Source: an uncultured Winogradskyella sp. (GTDB lineage Bacteria > Bacteroidota > Bacteroidia > Flavobacteriales > Flavobacteriaceae). From it: a stretch of 64,000 nucleotides of DNA. How positions within the stretch are numbered: the stretch's first letter is position 1; each line of letters starts with the position of its first letter. The stretch is taken from NCBI RefSeq assembly GCF_947495255.1, contig NZ_CANLYI010000002.1, forward strand, positions 124,001 through 188,000. Reading direction: 5' to 3'. The notes beneath the pieces were generated by a model. The model did no database searches. It was not told where the DNA came from and saw nothing but the letters and a program-made list of their open reading frames with translations. A program made the position numbers and the translations under genes. Positions 1-8,694 of this stretch are shown here, piece by piece.

Positions 1-1724
1 TTACTATTACCAAAAGTGATACTATCAGCGATGTTATTGAAGGCTTTTAAACTTATTACACCATCTTTATTTATTAAGGCTAAACGATTAGTATCTTCTT
101 CAGAGACAATATAACTATCCTTACCAAATTTTTCGTTGAGTAAATTGTATGGCACTATTGAATCTATTATAGGTTCGTATTTCTGCCAACCATCATTAGT
201 TTTGAAGCTAATATTGTTTTTAATATTATAAACACGAAGATTAAAATCTGAACCTATTCCTTTATCACCATAAGATTTAACGCTAGAAATTGTATCGTAG
301 TTATTATCAAATCTTATACGATATAGTCCTTTGTAAGCATGCGCAACCCAAGCTGTACTAGGATTTTCAAACACTAAGAAACGTGAAGGAATTGTAGTTT
401 TACCTAAATGCTTAACCTCCCAATTATTATCCTTTTTTTCAAATTTTACTAAACCGGCATAGGTTCCTTGTATATAGGTATGATTGCGTTCTGGAACTTT
501 TTTTATTGTCCAACCACCCGTAAAACTTGAAATCCAAGTTAATTTATCATTATCTACAATAAATGTACCTTCATTATGACCACAAAAGAGTTGGTCTTCA
601 ATAATTTTTAAATCCCAAACCTGACCTTGAGAGCCTTCTATAAAATGAAGTTTATCGTTTTCATTAAGTTTAAAAAGTCCTGTATTACTTCCTATATAAA
701 TCTGACCATTATATTTAACCACATCATAGACTGCACCAAGTTTACCAGATTGGTCATTAAAAAAATAGTGGTGACTATCTAAGTCTATCTTAGAAATACC
801 ATTATCTAAACCTAACCACAAATTATTAGATGCGTCAATGTATTGTCCTAAAACTGTATTATTAAGTAAGCCGTTTTCCTTACTGACATGAAATTTTAGA
901 TTCCCTCTAGAATCTGTTAAAAACACACCATCTTTTATAGTCCCAAAAACCATTTCTCCATTTGGTAATTGTGAAAATTTATTAAGTTGGTGTTGTTTAA
1001 TCTCTTCATCTATATTAAAACCTGTTGGCTTTAATTGATTATTGCGCAAGTAATAACTTCCTTTTAATGAGGTTAACAGAAGTAAACCGTCATTGTAGCT
1101 GGTTAATGACACTATTTTAGTATCTATTAATTTAGGATCAACAAAGAAGGTTTTTAGCCTCTCATCTTCTAAAGAGAAGATACCTTTATTCAGGGTACAT
1201 ATGTAAAGCTTATCTCCTACTACATTACTAGAAATGATTGCCGATTTTGGACTTAATTGAATTACATTTTTAAAATCATAGATATAGATATTTAAAAACG
1301 ACCGAAAAACAATTTTATCTTGAAACTTTACGATTTGCCAAATCTCTTCGTTTGGAGAAATTTGATCTATAACTTTATCGCTAAGAGAATAGTAATTTAA
1401 AATTCCGAATTCATCCTTTTCCCAATAACCAAATTCTTCATAAGAACCGGTAAAAACTATGCCATTATCTGTAAATACAGAACGTACTGTCGTTTTATTT
1501 GGTAACTGATAGAATTTCCAATTTAGAGCATCATAAGCCAACAAACCGTTGTTATTGGCAACATAAACTTTTCCGTCTTTGGATCGTGTTATATCCCAAT
1601 TTTGATTTCCTGCTTTATACTCTGCTAAACTATAATTTTGAATATGCGGTGAAAATTGTGCATTTCCATTAATGGAAAATAAACATGAAATAAGTAAAAC
1701 GAAAAATGTAAAACGAATGGACAT
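1..1724 (-). CDS. Propeller-type sensor/regulator, N-terminal part (partial at left edge)
   Basis: An uninterrupted minus-strand reading frame starts at ATG 1724 and runs off the left edge, giving about 574 residues without a stop. It opens with a signal peptide (MSIRFTFFVLLISCLF, cleavage near NGNAQ). It then repeats short units such as DGKVYVANNNGLLAYD, NNLWLGLDNGISKIDL and NGQIYIGSNTGLFKL, which are typical of two-component-regulator propeller repeats (Reg_prop) that form a periplasmic beta-propeller. In Flavobacteriaceae, proteins of this kind usually continue into a Y_Y_Y domain, a membrane helix and either a LuxR-type HTH or a histidine kinase. That part lies outside the window, so the output domain cannot be stated. 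It follows the acyl cluster on the same strand after a 322-base gap and need not be co-transcribed. Confidence 0.8.
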   Translation of the reverse strand, partial: MSIRFTFFVLLISCLFSINGNAQFSPHIQNYSLAEYKAGNQNWDITRSKDGKVYVANNNGLLAYDALNWKFYQLPNKTTVRSVFTDNGIVFTGSYEEFGYWEKDEFGILNYYSLSDKVIDQISPNEEIWQIVKFQDKIVFRSFLNIYIYDFKNVIQLSPKSAIISSNVVGDKLYICTLNKGIFSLEDERLKTFFVDPKLIDTKIVSLTSYNDGLLLLTSLKGSYYLRNNQLKPTGFNIDEEIKQHQLNKFSQLPNGEMVFGTIKDGVFLTDSRGNLKFHVSKENGLLNNTVLGQYIDASNNLWLGLDNGISKIDLDSHHYFFNDQSGKLGAVYDVVKYNGQIYIGSNTGLFKLNENDKLHFIEGSQGQVWDLKIIEDQLFCGHNEGTFIVDNDKLTWISSFTGGWTIKKVPERNHTYIQGTYAGLVKFEKKDNNWEVKHLGKTTIPSRFLVFENPSTAWVAHAYKGLYRIRFDNNYDTISSVKSYGDKGIGSDFNLRVYNIKNNISFKTNDGWQKYEPIIDSIVPYNLLNEKFGKDSYIVSEEDTNRLALINKDGVISLKAFNNIADSITFGNS

Positions 1725-2046
1725 ATATTTGAGTTAGCCTATTTATGCTTAATTCGAATTAAAAGTAACAATTTCAAACTAAGCGATACATTCTATGGCT
1801 TCAAAAAGATAAACTTAATAATAAATTCGATTATTTCAACAAGAAAACTCGATAGAATCCCTATTTACAAAGTCTATACTAGTCGCAAATTAAAATACGA
1901 GAATGAGAATTCCTTTGAAAAGTTTTAAACTAAATTCAACACTGCTAAGATTAGTTTAGACAACGTTTATGGCACGTGTTCTTGCTATTCACTAATTAAG
2001 GATTCGTTTTAATGAATCTAAAAACTTAAAACATTATCATTTTAAA
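1725..2046. other. Intergenic stretch without recognised gene
   Basis: About 320 AT-rich bases between the propeller gene and the TIM-barrel isomerase gene. Both strands carry frequent stops. I see no RNA gene, no clear hairpin terminator and no match to the TTG-N18-21-TAnnTTTG promoter form close to the start at 1724. It presumably holds the promoter of the propeller gene. Confidence 0.5.
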
Positions 2047-2820
2047 TTAAACATCACAGATTTTAATTCCTGTTTTTAAGGCTTCAATCTTATTTTTACC
2101 TTTTGGCATAAATTCTTGACCAACATAACCCTTAAATCCTGTTTTCACAATAGCTTTCATTATTGCAGGATAATTTAATTCTTGCGTATCATCTAACTGA
2201 CCTCGTCCAGGATTACCTGCAGTGTGGTAATGTCCAAAATACTCGTGATTAACTCTAATGGTTTTAATGATATTACCTTCCATCACTTGCATATGGTAGA
2301 TATCATATAATAGTTTAAAATTATCTGAATCTAATTGTTTACATAATTCTACACCAAACTCTGTATTATCACACATATAATCTTGATGTGGCGCAGTTTT
2401 ACTATTCAACAACTCCATGTGTAATACTACACCATGTTCTTTTGCTAGTGGCAATATTTTATTTAATCCTATGATGCAATTATGCATTCCTTCTTCATCA
2501 CTCATTTGTTCTCTGCTTCCACTAAAACAAATAAGATTAGTATAACCAGCATCAGCTATTAACGGTATCATTTCTGAATAATTCTTAATTAACTCATCAT
2601 GATATTTTGGATTATTCCATCCTTCTGAAAAACTAATTTCAGCACTATGACACATAGAACAATGAATATTATATTTTTTCAATAATGGATAATCCTCTGG
2701 ATTTACCAACTCTATTGCTGTAACACCTATTTCGTTTAAAGACTTTAAAAAATCTTCCATTGACATTCCGCCATATGGCCAGCGTACCACACTGTGTTTA
2801 ATATTATTATTTAGATTCAA
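2047..2820 (-). CDS. TIM-barrel protein of the hydroxypyruvate isomerase / sugar epimerase family
   Basis: A 257-residue xylose-isomerase-like TIM barrel. The motifs IELVNPEDYPLLKKY, LLYDIYHMQ and HYHTAGNPGRGQLD match the hydroxypyruvate isomerase (Hyi, COG3622) branch. The conserved E in HMELLNS, the D/H in YDIYH and the E in GQEFMPKG are likely metal ligands. The family interconverts hydroxypyruvate and tartronate semialdehyde or epimerises small ketoses; the exact substrate here is unknown. The N-terminal strand (HSVVRWPYGG) is conserved in the family and requires a TTG start at 2820, because an in-frame stop lies two codons upstream. Flavobacterial relatives often carry an export signal, which this one lacks. 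It is the last gene of the acyl cluster (88-base gap) and may or may not belong to the same pathway. Confidence 0.75.
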   Translation of the reverse strand: MNLNNNIKHSVVRWPYGGMSMEDFLKSLNEIGVTAIELVNPEDYPLLKKYNIHCSMCHSAEISFSEGWNNPKYHDELIKNYSEMIPLIADAGYTNLICFSGSREQMSDEEGMHNCIIGLNKILPLAKEHGVVLHMELLNSKTAPHQDYMCDNTEFGVELCKQLDSDNFKLLYDIYHMQVMEGNIIKTIRVNHEYFGHYHTAGNPGRGQLDDTQELNYPAIMKAIVKTGFKGYVGQEFMPKGKNKIEALKTGIKICDV

Positions 2821-2907
2821 TAATCAATTTTTATGCATTAATGTAATGAGCAATTAAACCTATATCTATTTGAAATTTACAGCCGTTTTATTAAATGTAA
2901 TACTCAA

Positions 2908-3570
2908 TTAAACCTTAGGGATTGCCATAATTTTTTCTTTAAATCTATAAAAAACTGTAGTATCGTCCTTGACATTTTTATCAACAACCATACCTGCTTG
3001 TACCACATTGTTGTTACCAACTTTAATTCCAGGAATTACTAGTGATCTTAGTCCAAAATAATTATTATTTCCAACATTAACATTTCCTGCTACACCAGCA
3101 AAAGAAAAGAAATTGTTATCTCCAACAATACAATCATGACTAATAAAGCTGTAAGATGTTAATAAATTATAACTACCAATTATTGCATGCTTTTCAAGTA
3201 TACAATATGGAGCAACTATATTTCCTTCACCAATTTCTAATTTTTGAGGCATTACTACAGTATGATGAATAAAACTACCTATTTTAGCTTGCTTATCTTT
3301 CAAAGCTTTTATCATTTCCTCTCGAAATTTAATATTCATAACCGCAATTAAGACCTCTTCATCTGCTTTCGGTTCGTATGAATCTATATCACACAAAACT
3401 GGTGCTTCAAAATTATATTTGTCATAGTTATCCTTTAGGTGATCAGCATAATCGATATAACCTAATATATTAATTTTCTCATCCTCATGCATTTTCAAGT
3501 TATAATCTTCAATAAAAAATGTTACTTCAGCTGCACATCCTCCAGTTCCTAAAATTATTACGTTCCTCAT
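2908..3570 (-). CDS. PglD/NeuD-like left-handed beta-helix acyltransferase
   Basis: The ATG at 3570 gives 220 residues starting MRNVIILGTGGCAAEV. The longer frame to 3594 would need a TTG start and adds residues before the conserved nucleotide-binding-like glycine motif. The N-terminal part is a small Rossmann-like domain, as in PglD and NeuD. The C-terminal half is a hexapeptide-repeat left-handed beta-helix (IGEGNIVAPYCILEKHAIIG, VGDNNFFSFAGVAGNVNVG). The His in FISHDC sits where these enzymes keep the catalytic base. Family members transfer acetyl or other short acyl groups to amino or hydroxyl groups of nucleotide sugars. Here it lies downstream of an ACP and a KAS III, so an acyl-ACP donor is possible. 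The acceptor is not identifiable. Confidence 0.8.
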   Translation of the reverse strand: MRNVIILGTGGCAAEVTFFIEDYNLKMHEDEKINILGYIDYADHLKDNYDKYNFEAPVLCDIDSYEPKADEEVLIAVMNIKFREEMIKALKDKQAKIGSFIHHTVVMPQKLEIGEGNIVAPYCILEKHAIIGSYNLLTSYSFISHDCIVGDNNFFSFAGVAGNVNVGNNNYFGLRSLVIPGIKVGNNNVVQAGMVVDKNVKDDTTVFYRFKEKIMAIPKV

Positions 3571-3653
3571 TTTATTATATTTTAAAGAGTTCAATGGTAT
3601 GAACTTATATTATTATTTTATAGCAAGAGCAAAATTAAATTAAGAATATTCTA

Positions 3654-3869
3654 TTACATTTTACTTTCTACAAGTTCTTTTATTCCTAGAATAGTTTCAG
3701 AATTTTCAATTTCTTCAGCAGATAATTGCACATTATACTCAGAATCAAAAAAAGCAATCATTGACAAAATTGTCAAAGAATCCCATGCCTCAAATGAATC
3801 TAATGCGTCAGTAAGCTCAACTGTTTCTTCTTCTAAAAGCTCTGCGATTGAAGGTATAAAATCTTCCAT
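3654..3869 (-). CDS. Acyl carrier protein (second ACP of the cluster)
   Basis: A 71-residue acidic helical protein with the 4'-phosphopantetheine site in WDSLTILS (Ser31). The rest (FFDSEYNVQLSAEEIENSETI) follows the ACP fold. WDSL instead of the DSLD/DSLG of fatty-acid AcpP points to a dedicated pathway ACP. It lies 2 bases downstream of the KAS III gene, so the two are surely co-transcribed and probably partners. It is clearly different in sequence from the ACP at 10155-10391, so the cluster has two non-identical carriers. Confidence 0.9.
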   Translation of the reverse strand: MEDFIPSIAELLEEETVELTDALDSFEAWDSLTILSMIAFFDSEYNVQLSAEEIENSETILGIKELVESKM

Positions 3870-3871
3870 AT

Positions 3872-4942
3872 TTAATTATTATAATTTATTATTTCACAAA
3901 AATCTAAATTTCCTACTTCTAGTAGTAATGAGGACCAGCTTAAACCTGCTCCAAAACCTGCTAAACATAGAAAATAAGAATTATCTAAAAGCTTTTCTCC
4001 CAAATTAAAACTAATGTTTACTGGAATTGTTGCACTATTAGAATTACCAAAATTCTCAACAATATTGTTAGGCATTTTTTCGTAAGGTACTTCCATTTTA
4101 TCAGCCAATTTTTTTAGCATAAACTTATTAGGCTGATGAAACATAAAATAATCTACGTCATCCTTACTAACATTAGCTCTTTCTAAAATTTTATCCACCA
4201 TAGGAGGTACTTCTCTTTGAACAAAATTAAAAACATCATCTCCTTTCATTACTAGATGCTCTAGTGACCTTGTATTACCTTTGCTATCTTGCACTAACTC
4301 TGCCGTTTCAGCAGTAGACGGTGTTCTAAATCCGCCTGCTGGAATTATAAGTGCTTCTGCCCCTGTACCGTCCGTATTAATTGCACCATATATAGTATTA
4401 TCAGTAGTACTTTTCTCGACGATAGTTATAGATACAGCATCACCAGTAATAGGTCTGCTTCCTCTGTCTTGAATAGAAACTTTTTGACTATAAGTATCAC
4501 CATTTACAACAACAACTTTATTAATATCCTCTTGGTCTAGTAACATAAAAGCCTGAGAAAGACCGATTGAATAACCAGAGCAAGCCTGACTAATATCTAA
4601 ACAAACCATGTCCGTTTTTAATCCTAGTTTCCCTTGTATAACATGACTCGTTGAAGGAATAAAATAATCTGGTGATTGAGATACTAATATCAAAGCATCA
4701 ATATCATTTTTATCTAATTGATTATTATCAAAAAGATGTTGTAAGCCATGGATACACAGATCAGAAACAGTAGTACCTTCTTTCACAACTCTTCTCTTAT
4801 TGTATCCCATTATGAGTTTAAGCTTCATCGATTGACTTTTAGAAAATGCGTAATTCTCTATTTCGTCTTCAAACTTTATTTCATTTTCAGGTAACACAGA
4901 AAGTATTCCTGTTATTTTTTTATTCTTAAATTTCAAATTCAT
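3872..4942 (-). CDS. Ketoacyl-ACP synthase III (FabH-like)
   Basis: A 356-residue thiolase-fold condensing enzyme with the complete Cys-His-Asn triad of the FabH family: Cys121 in DISQACSGYS, His269 in FMFHQPNK and Asn300 in ENFGNSNSAT. FabH-type enzymes condense an acyl-CoA or acyl-ACP starter with malonyl-ACP; some relatives instead transfer acyl groups. It is somewhat longer than E. coli FabH, with an extended N-terminus (MNLKFKNKKITGILSVLP). The setting (ACP directly downstream, LuxE-LuxC fusion upstream) indicates a pathway-specific enzyme rather than the housekeeping FabH. A 132-base gap precedes it, so it may have its own promoter; no clear TAnnTTTG element was found there. Confidence 0.9.
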   Translation of the reverse strand: MNLKFKNKKITGILSVLPENEIKFEDEIENYAFSKSQSMKLKLIMGYNKRRVVKEGTTVSDLCIHGLQHLFDNNQLDKNDIDALILVSQSPDYFIPSTSHVIQGKLGLKTDMVCLDISQACSGYSIGLSQAFMLLDQEDINKVVVVNGDTYSQKVSIQDRGSRPITGDAVSITIVEKSTTDNTIYGAINTDGTGAEALIIPAGGFRTPSTAETAELVQDSKGNTRSLEHLVMKGDDVFNFVQREVPPMVDKILERANVSKDDVDYFMFHQPNKFMLKKLADKMEVPYEKMPNNIVENFGNSNSATIPVNISFNLGEKLLDNSYFLCLAGFGAGLSWSSLLLEVGNLDFCEIINYNN

Positions 4943-5074
4943 CTCGTGTCTTTTTTTGAAAATAAATACTTACAAAACATCAACTTTAATCACCTGCAAT
5001 ATAAACGTTTAACTAATAATATTTCAAAAAAACCTTGTTCAATTTAACGTTACCAATGTAGTACTTATTTTTGA

Positions 5075-7558
5075 TTAAATCAATGGACCACCAAAGGTAC
5101 TCCATCTCACCATTCTTTCCATTAAAAATATGCCATCCCAAGGAGATTCAAAATTTAACATTCTTCCCATCTCTGGACATCTCATTACGCCTTTATCAAC
5201 TGCTTTTTCTGCAAAATTCAATGCTTTTTCTCCTATCGATGCCAAACCTATAGTTTGTATATTATCATCAATATGCTCTAAAGTTTCATCTATATGATCA
5301 ACTGGATGAACCATAATTACTCTTGAATACACAGGAGCTCTTAAATTCTTATCTTCGGAATAAACAACTGTCCACGTCGTATCATCACTTGCCCAAACTT
5401 CTCCTTTAAAATCATATAAACCTCTTACAGAGTGTATAGCAGATATTTGCTCTACAGATGTCTCTCCTTTAGGTATTTGCACTGAAGTTTTCTCCATTCC
5501 TTGAGCTAATAAATTACAAAATTCTCTTGGAGATATTACGCCTCCACGTTCTATATAAAGATTATGTGGAGAAGCACAACCTGTTTGATCAAACACACTA
5601 GAATCTACAGCTACTTTTCTTGCTATTTTTTTTGCTTTTCTCTCTGTACTAAGTACTTCTTGAGAAATAACTGAAAAAGAAATCTTAGGTCCAAAAATAA
5701 TATCTTCAGTATCATACATTGATGGGTAATTAGCGACAGTCTCTACAGCTTCTCTTCCTCCCCAAGCTATACGTACATTGGCAGATTTAGACATTAACTC
5801 ACCTATTTCCCTATCTCTATGTGAAAAATAGACGACAGCAATAGTTTCTAATAAGTCATCTCCTTTAATAGTATAACCACCTTTTGTTGTAAAGCTTATG
5901 CCTTCAAAGGTTTTTAACAATCCGGCAAATACGCCACCATCTTTTGATGATATTTTAAGTAAGTTTACATTCTTTGTCATAATTGCTTGCAATAAAGCAA
6001 ACATTCCTAAAACTTGAACATTACCAGCTAACCAATGACAAACTAAACCTTTTTGATTTGCTTTTAAAAATTGCTTGCGAGAACCATTTAATGGAATAAA
6101 ACCATCTATATGTTGTCTGTTATTTCTAAGGCCAATTGTAGCAATTCTATTTAGATGAATCGGTTTAGCCCAATTAGCTAAAAACGACAATCCTTTTTCT
6201 TTCATTGCACTTAAATCACCTTCTGCAGTCATCCAAACTTTTGAAGCTTCGCCAATTAAGCCAATTAAGGCATCAATTGGTTGGCTTCTTAGCCATTCTT
6301 TTTTAGAATTTAAGTTTCTTATAATTTCTTTAAGCTGTAATTCTGTAGATTGAGACGTATCAATTTTATCTCCTTTCCAATAATGAAGTTCTAAATCTGA
6401 TTTTACGGATGCTTCTTGTTCTTCAGAATCACCAGAAAATTTCAACTTACTTCCTAAAATATCACCACACCCTCGTACCTCGGCCTTTTTTAATCTACCT
6501 AAAATTTTAAATCGTGTTCCGTTTCTTCCAATTGGGCATGGTTCTGGGTTTACAACTCCCATATCATCAGTTAATACTACATTACCAGGATAAGAGTGAG
6601 GAATTGGAGATAAAAATTCCAAAACACCTTCTTCACCATCAGTCATAACTTCTCTAGTCACTGGGTTTCTTACAATTACCTCTGAATAAACTGGTGTATG
6701 CTTCCATCCACATTCGCAATCAGGATAATTTAATCCCATCTGTTCAGTAAATCCGTAAATATCTATAACATGTTCTTCTTTTACTGAAAACAGTTGAGAC
6801 ATTGCTTTATTAAACTGCGCTTTGCCAATCTTCTCACTTTCTAATTTTTTCCAACCTCCAATATGAATTATTTTAGACCCTTTGGGTAAATCAAACGTAA
6901 TGCCTTTATCTAATAATGGCTTTACAACTTGAGCGTACAACATATAAGTAAAACCAAATACAACCATTGGTGTTTCCTTATCTAAAGATGCAATAAACGC
7001 TTTAGTTTTATCTACATTAAAAGAAACACTTTCATCAGAATCAGTATCCAATGCATAATTCACATCACTTGCAAAATTTAAATAGCCACCAATTGCAGCA
7101 TATCTAGCTCCTAAAAATTTAATATTTTCTGGCTTAGGACTAACATCTACAACAATAAAAGGTTTTCTTTCTGCTCCAATAAAGTCTTTTATAACTTTAA
7201 TCATTACTTTACCTTGTCGCTTAGCTGTAATTTTGTCTAAAACAACTGTACTAGGGACACCTGAAGTTGCAGATGATTGTAATGACAATTTAACTTCACT
7301 ATCTGGAACAGACTTCAAATCCTTACCTAAATCCTTAAATACACTTACAGCAATCGGAGGTATTTGATCTAAACCTCCCTCAAAACTATGTGGATTAAAG
7401 TCTTTATTATCGCAAAAGCGCTGGTATTGTTCATTATTATCGTAATGGAACTTAATTTCATCCAACAATGCTTCCGTAAAAGGTACTTTCTTCTGTCCCT
7501 TATCTAATTCATAAGGATTAGTATTAATAAGATTATCTGTAATCGTTATATTTTTCAT
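5075..7558 (-). CDS. LuxE-LuxC fusion: acyl-protein synthetase plus acyl reductase
   Basis: An 827-residue two-domain protein. Residues about 1-375 resemble LuxE acyl-protein synthetases of the ANL superfamily: SLQSSATSGVPS at 92-103, YGFTEQMG near 268-275, and Cys364 in EVRGCGDI near the domain end, where LuxE carries its acyl-accepting cysteine. Residues about 415-827 resemble the LuxC acyl-CoA/acyl-protein reductase: HWLAGNVQVLGMFALLQA (nucleotide site), KISSKDGG, and the nucleophile Cys661 in FDQTGCASPHN. LuxE activates an acid as acyl-AMP and passes it through its own cysteine to LuxC, which reduces it with NADPH to an aldehyde. In luminous bacteria these are separate proteins with a LuxD thioesterase; no luxA, luxB or luxD is present here. 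It overlaps the upstream alcohol dehydrogenase gene by 4 bases (ATGA), indicating translational coupling. Confidence 0.88.
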   Translation of the reverse strand: MKNITITDNLINTNPYELDKGQKKVPFTEALLDEIKFHYDNNEQYQRFCDNKDFNPHSFEGGLDQIPPIAVSVFKDLGKDLKSVPDSEVKLSLQSSATSGVPSTVVLDKITAKRQGKVMIKVIKDFIGAERKPFIVVDVSPKPENIKFLGARYAAIGGYLNFASDVNYALDTDSDESVSFNVDKTKAFIASLDKETPMVVFGFTYMLYAQVVKPLLDKGITFDLPKGSKIIHIGGWKKLESEKIGKAQFNKAMSQLFSVKEEHVIDIYGFTEQMGLNYPDCECGWKHTPVYSEVIVRNPVTREVMTDGEEGVLEFLSPIPHSYPGNVVLTDDMGVVNPEPCPIGRNGTRFKILGRLKKAEVRGCGDILGSKLKFSGDSEEQEASVKSDLELHYWKGDKIDTSQSTELQLKEIIRNLNSKKEWLRSQPIDALIGLIGEASKVWMTAEGDLSAMKEKGLSFLANWAKPIHLNRIATIGLRNNRQHIDGFIPLNGSRKQFLKANQKGLVCHWLAGNVQVLGMFALLQAIMTKNVNLLKISSKDGGVFAGLLKTFEGISFTTKGGYTIKGDDLLETIAVVYFSHRDREIGELMSKSANVRIAWGGREAVETVANYPSMYDTEDIIFGPKISFSVISQEVLSTERKAKKIARKVAVDSSVFDQTGCASPHNLYIERGGVISPREFCNLLAQGMEKTSVQIPKGETSVEQISAIHSVRGLYDFKGEVWASDDTTWTVVYSEDKNLRAPVYSRVIMVHPVDHIDETLEHIDDNIQTIGLASIGEKALNFAEKAVDKGVMRCPEMGRMLNFESPWDGIFLMERMVRWSTFGGPLI

Positions 7559-8691
7559 AGAGAAGCTTCGTTAAAAATATCCATTAAAAATTCTTTGTCC
7601 ATAGGAATTGGGTTTCCTTGTCCACCTTTATCATTTAATGCTTGTTGGAAGAAAACATCATCAGCAAGAATCTGTTCTTTATTACTCCTCACTACATTTA
7701 ATTCCTTCGTAAGATCAAAACCTGTTATAAATTCCTCTACAAAACCTAGTAAATCTTCCCCTTTTGCAAACCCAGAGTGTTTTGCTAACTGCTCAAATCT
7801 AGAATTTACAATTGGATTTTTAATATTCTTTTTAATTACTGAAGGTAAAAATATGGCTATTGCACTTGAATGAGATAATCCATAAGCAGACATTTGATGC
7901 GCTAATGCATGTGTTGCACCTACGATACAATGGTTTTGAACTAAACCAGCAAACAGCGATGCTAATTGCAATTTATTAATATTTTGCTCGTCTACACCTT
8001 TACTAATAACCTCATGGTACTGAGATATAATTTGAATAGCTTTTTCTGCATAACTATCTACCAACAAATTATCTATTGTAGACATATACCCTTCAATAGC
8101 ATGCGATAAAGCATCTACCATTGAAGATAACAATATCTTTTTAGGTGCATCTATAATTAAACTGGCCTCTAAAACAATTATTTCTGGAATAAACTGATGA
8201 CTAACAACAAACTCTTTAGTTTTTTCTGCGTCATTATACATTACAGAAGCAGATGAAATTTCAGCACCACTACCAATAGTAGTTGGCACTGCTACAAGTG
8301 TTGTTTTCCAGTTTAACATTGAAAAACTTGTTTCGTTGACATCAAAAAATGGAAACTCATAATAAGTTCTAACCATTTTTGCCCCATCAATCACACTTCC
8401 TCCTCCAATAGCTATTATTAAGTCTGGTCTAAATTCTTCAACCTTTTTAATTGTTGGGTTTAAGGTTTCTAAAGTCGGTTCTCCTTCCCATGTTTTTTTA
8501 ACAAAGTTAACTTCAAATGAAGACATAGCACTTGAAACTTTTTGTTTATAATCTTCACTCAAACTAGAACCATGAATAACCACAACCTTAGAACTAGCGT
8601 AGGTCTTAAGTCCCATAATAGCATTTTCTCCAAAGAGAATAGTAGGTTGTTTTAGTAAAAATTTGGAATAAATTCCTTGAGGCTCCCACAT
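7555..8691 (-). CDS. Iron-containing alcohol dehydrogenase family protein
   Basis: A 378-residue group III alcohol dehydrogenase. The NAD(P)-binding GGGSVIDGAK is at 96-105, followed by VPTTIGSGAE. The four expected Fe/Zn ligands are present: Asp193 and His197 in MVDALSHAIEG, His261 in GATHALAHQ and His274 in GLSHSS. The family interconverts aldehydes or ketones with alcohols. Placed directly before the aldehyde-forming LuxE-LuxC fusion (4-base overlap) and 3 bases after the acyl-AMP ligase, it most simply reduces the aldehyde that the fusion makes, giving acid to alcohol overall. The reverse direction is possible. Confidence 0.9.
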   Translation of the reverse strand: MWEPQGIYSKFLLKQPTILFGENAIMGLKTYASSKVVVIHGSSLSEDYKQKVSSAMSSFEVNFVKKTWEGEPTLETLNPTIKKVEEFRPDLIIAIGGGSVIDGAKMVRTYYEFPFFDVNETSFSMLNWKTTLVAVPTTIGSGAEISSASVMYNDAEKTKEFVVSHQFIPEIIVLEASLIIDAPKKILLSSMVDALSHAIEGYMSTIDNLLVDSYAEKAIQIISQYHEVISKGVDEQNINKLQLASLFAGLVQNHCIVGATHALAHQMSAYGLSHSSAIAIFLPSVIKKNIKNPIVNSRFEQLAKHSGFAKGEDLLGFVEEFITGFDLTKELNVVRSNKEQILADDVFFQQALNDKGGQGNPIPMDKEFLMDIFNEASL

Positions 8692-8694
8692 AAT

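Noticed and set aside
5071..5253. 60-residue plus-strand frame at the LuxC end
   Set aside because: Antisense shadow of the fusion gene.
5075..7558. Bioluminescence (lux) operon
   Set aside because: LuxC and LuxE domains are present as a fusion, but there is no luxA, luxB or luxD, and the neighbours are ACP, KAS III and alcohol dehydrogenase genes.
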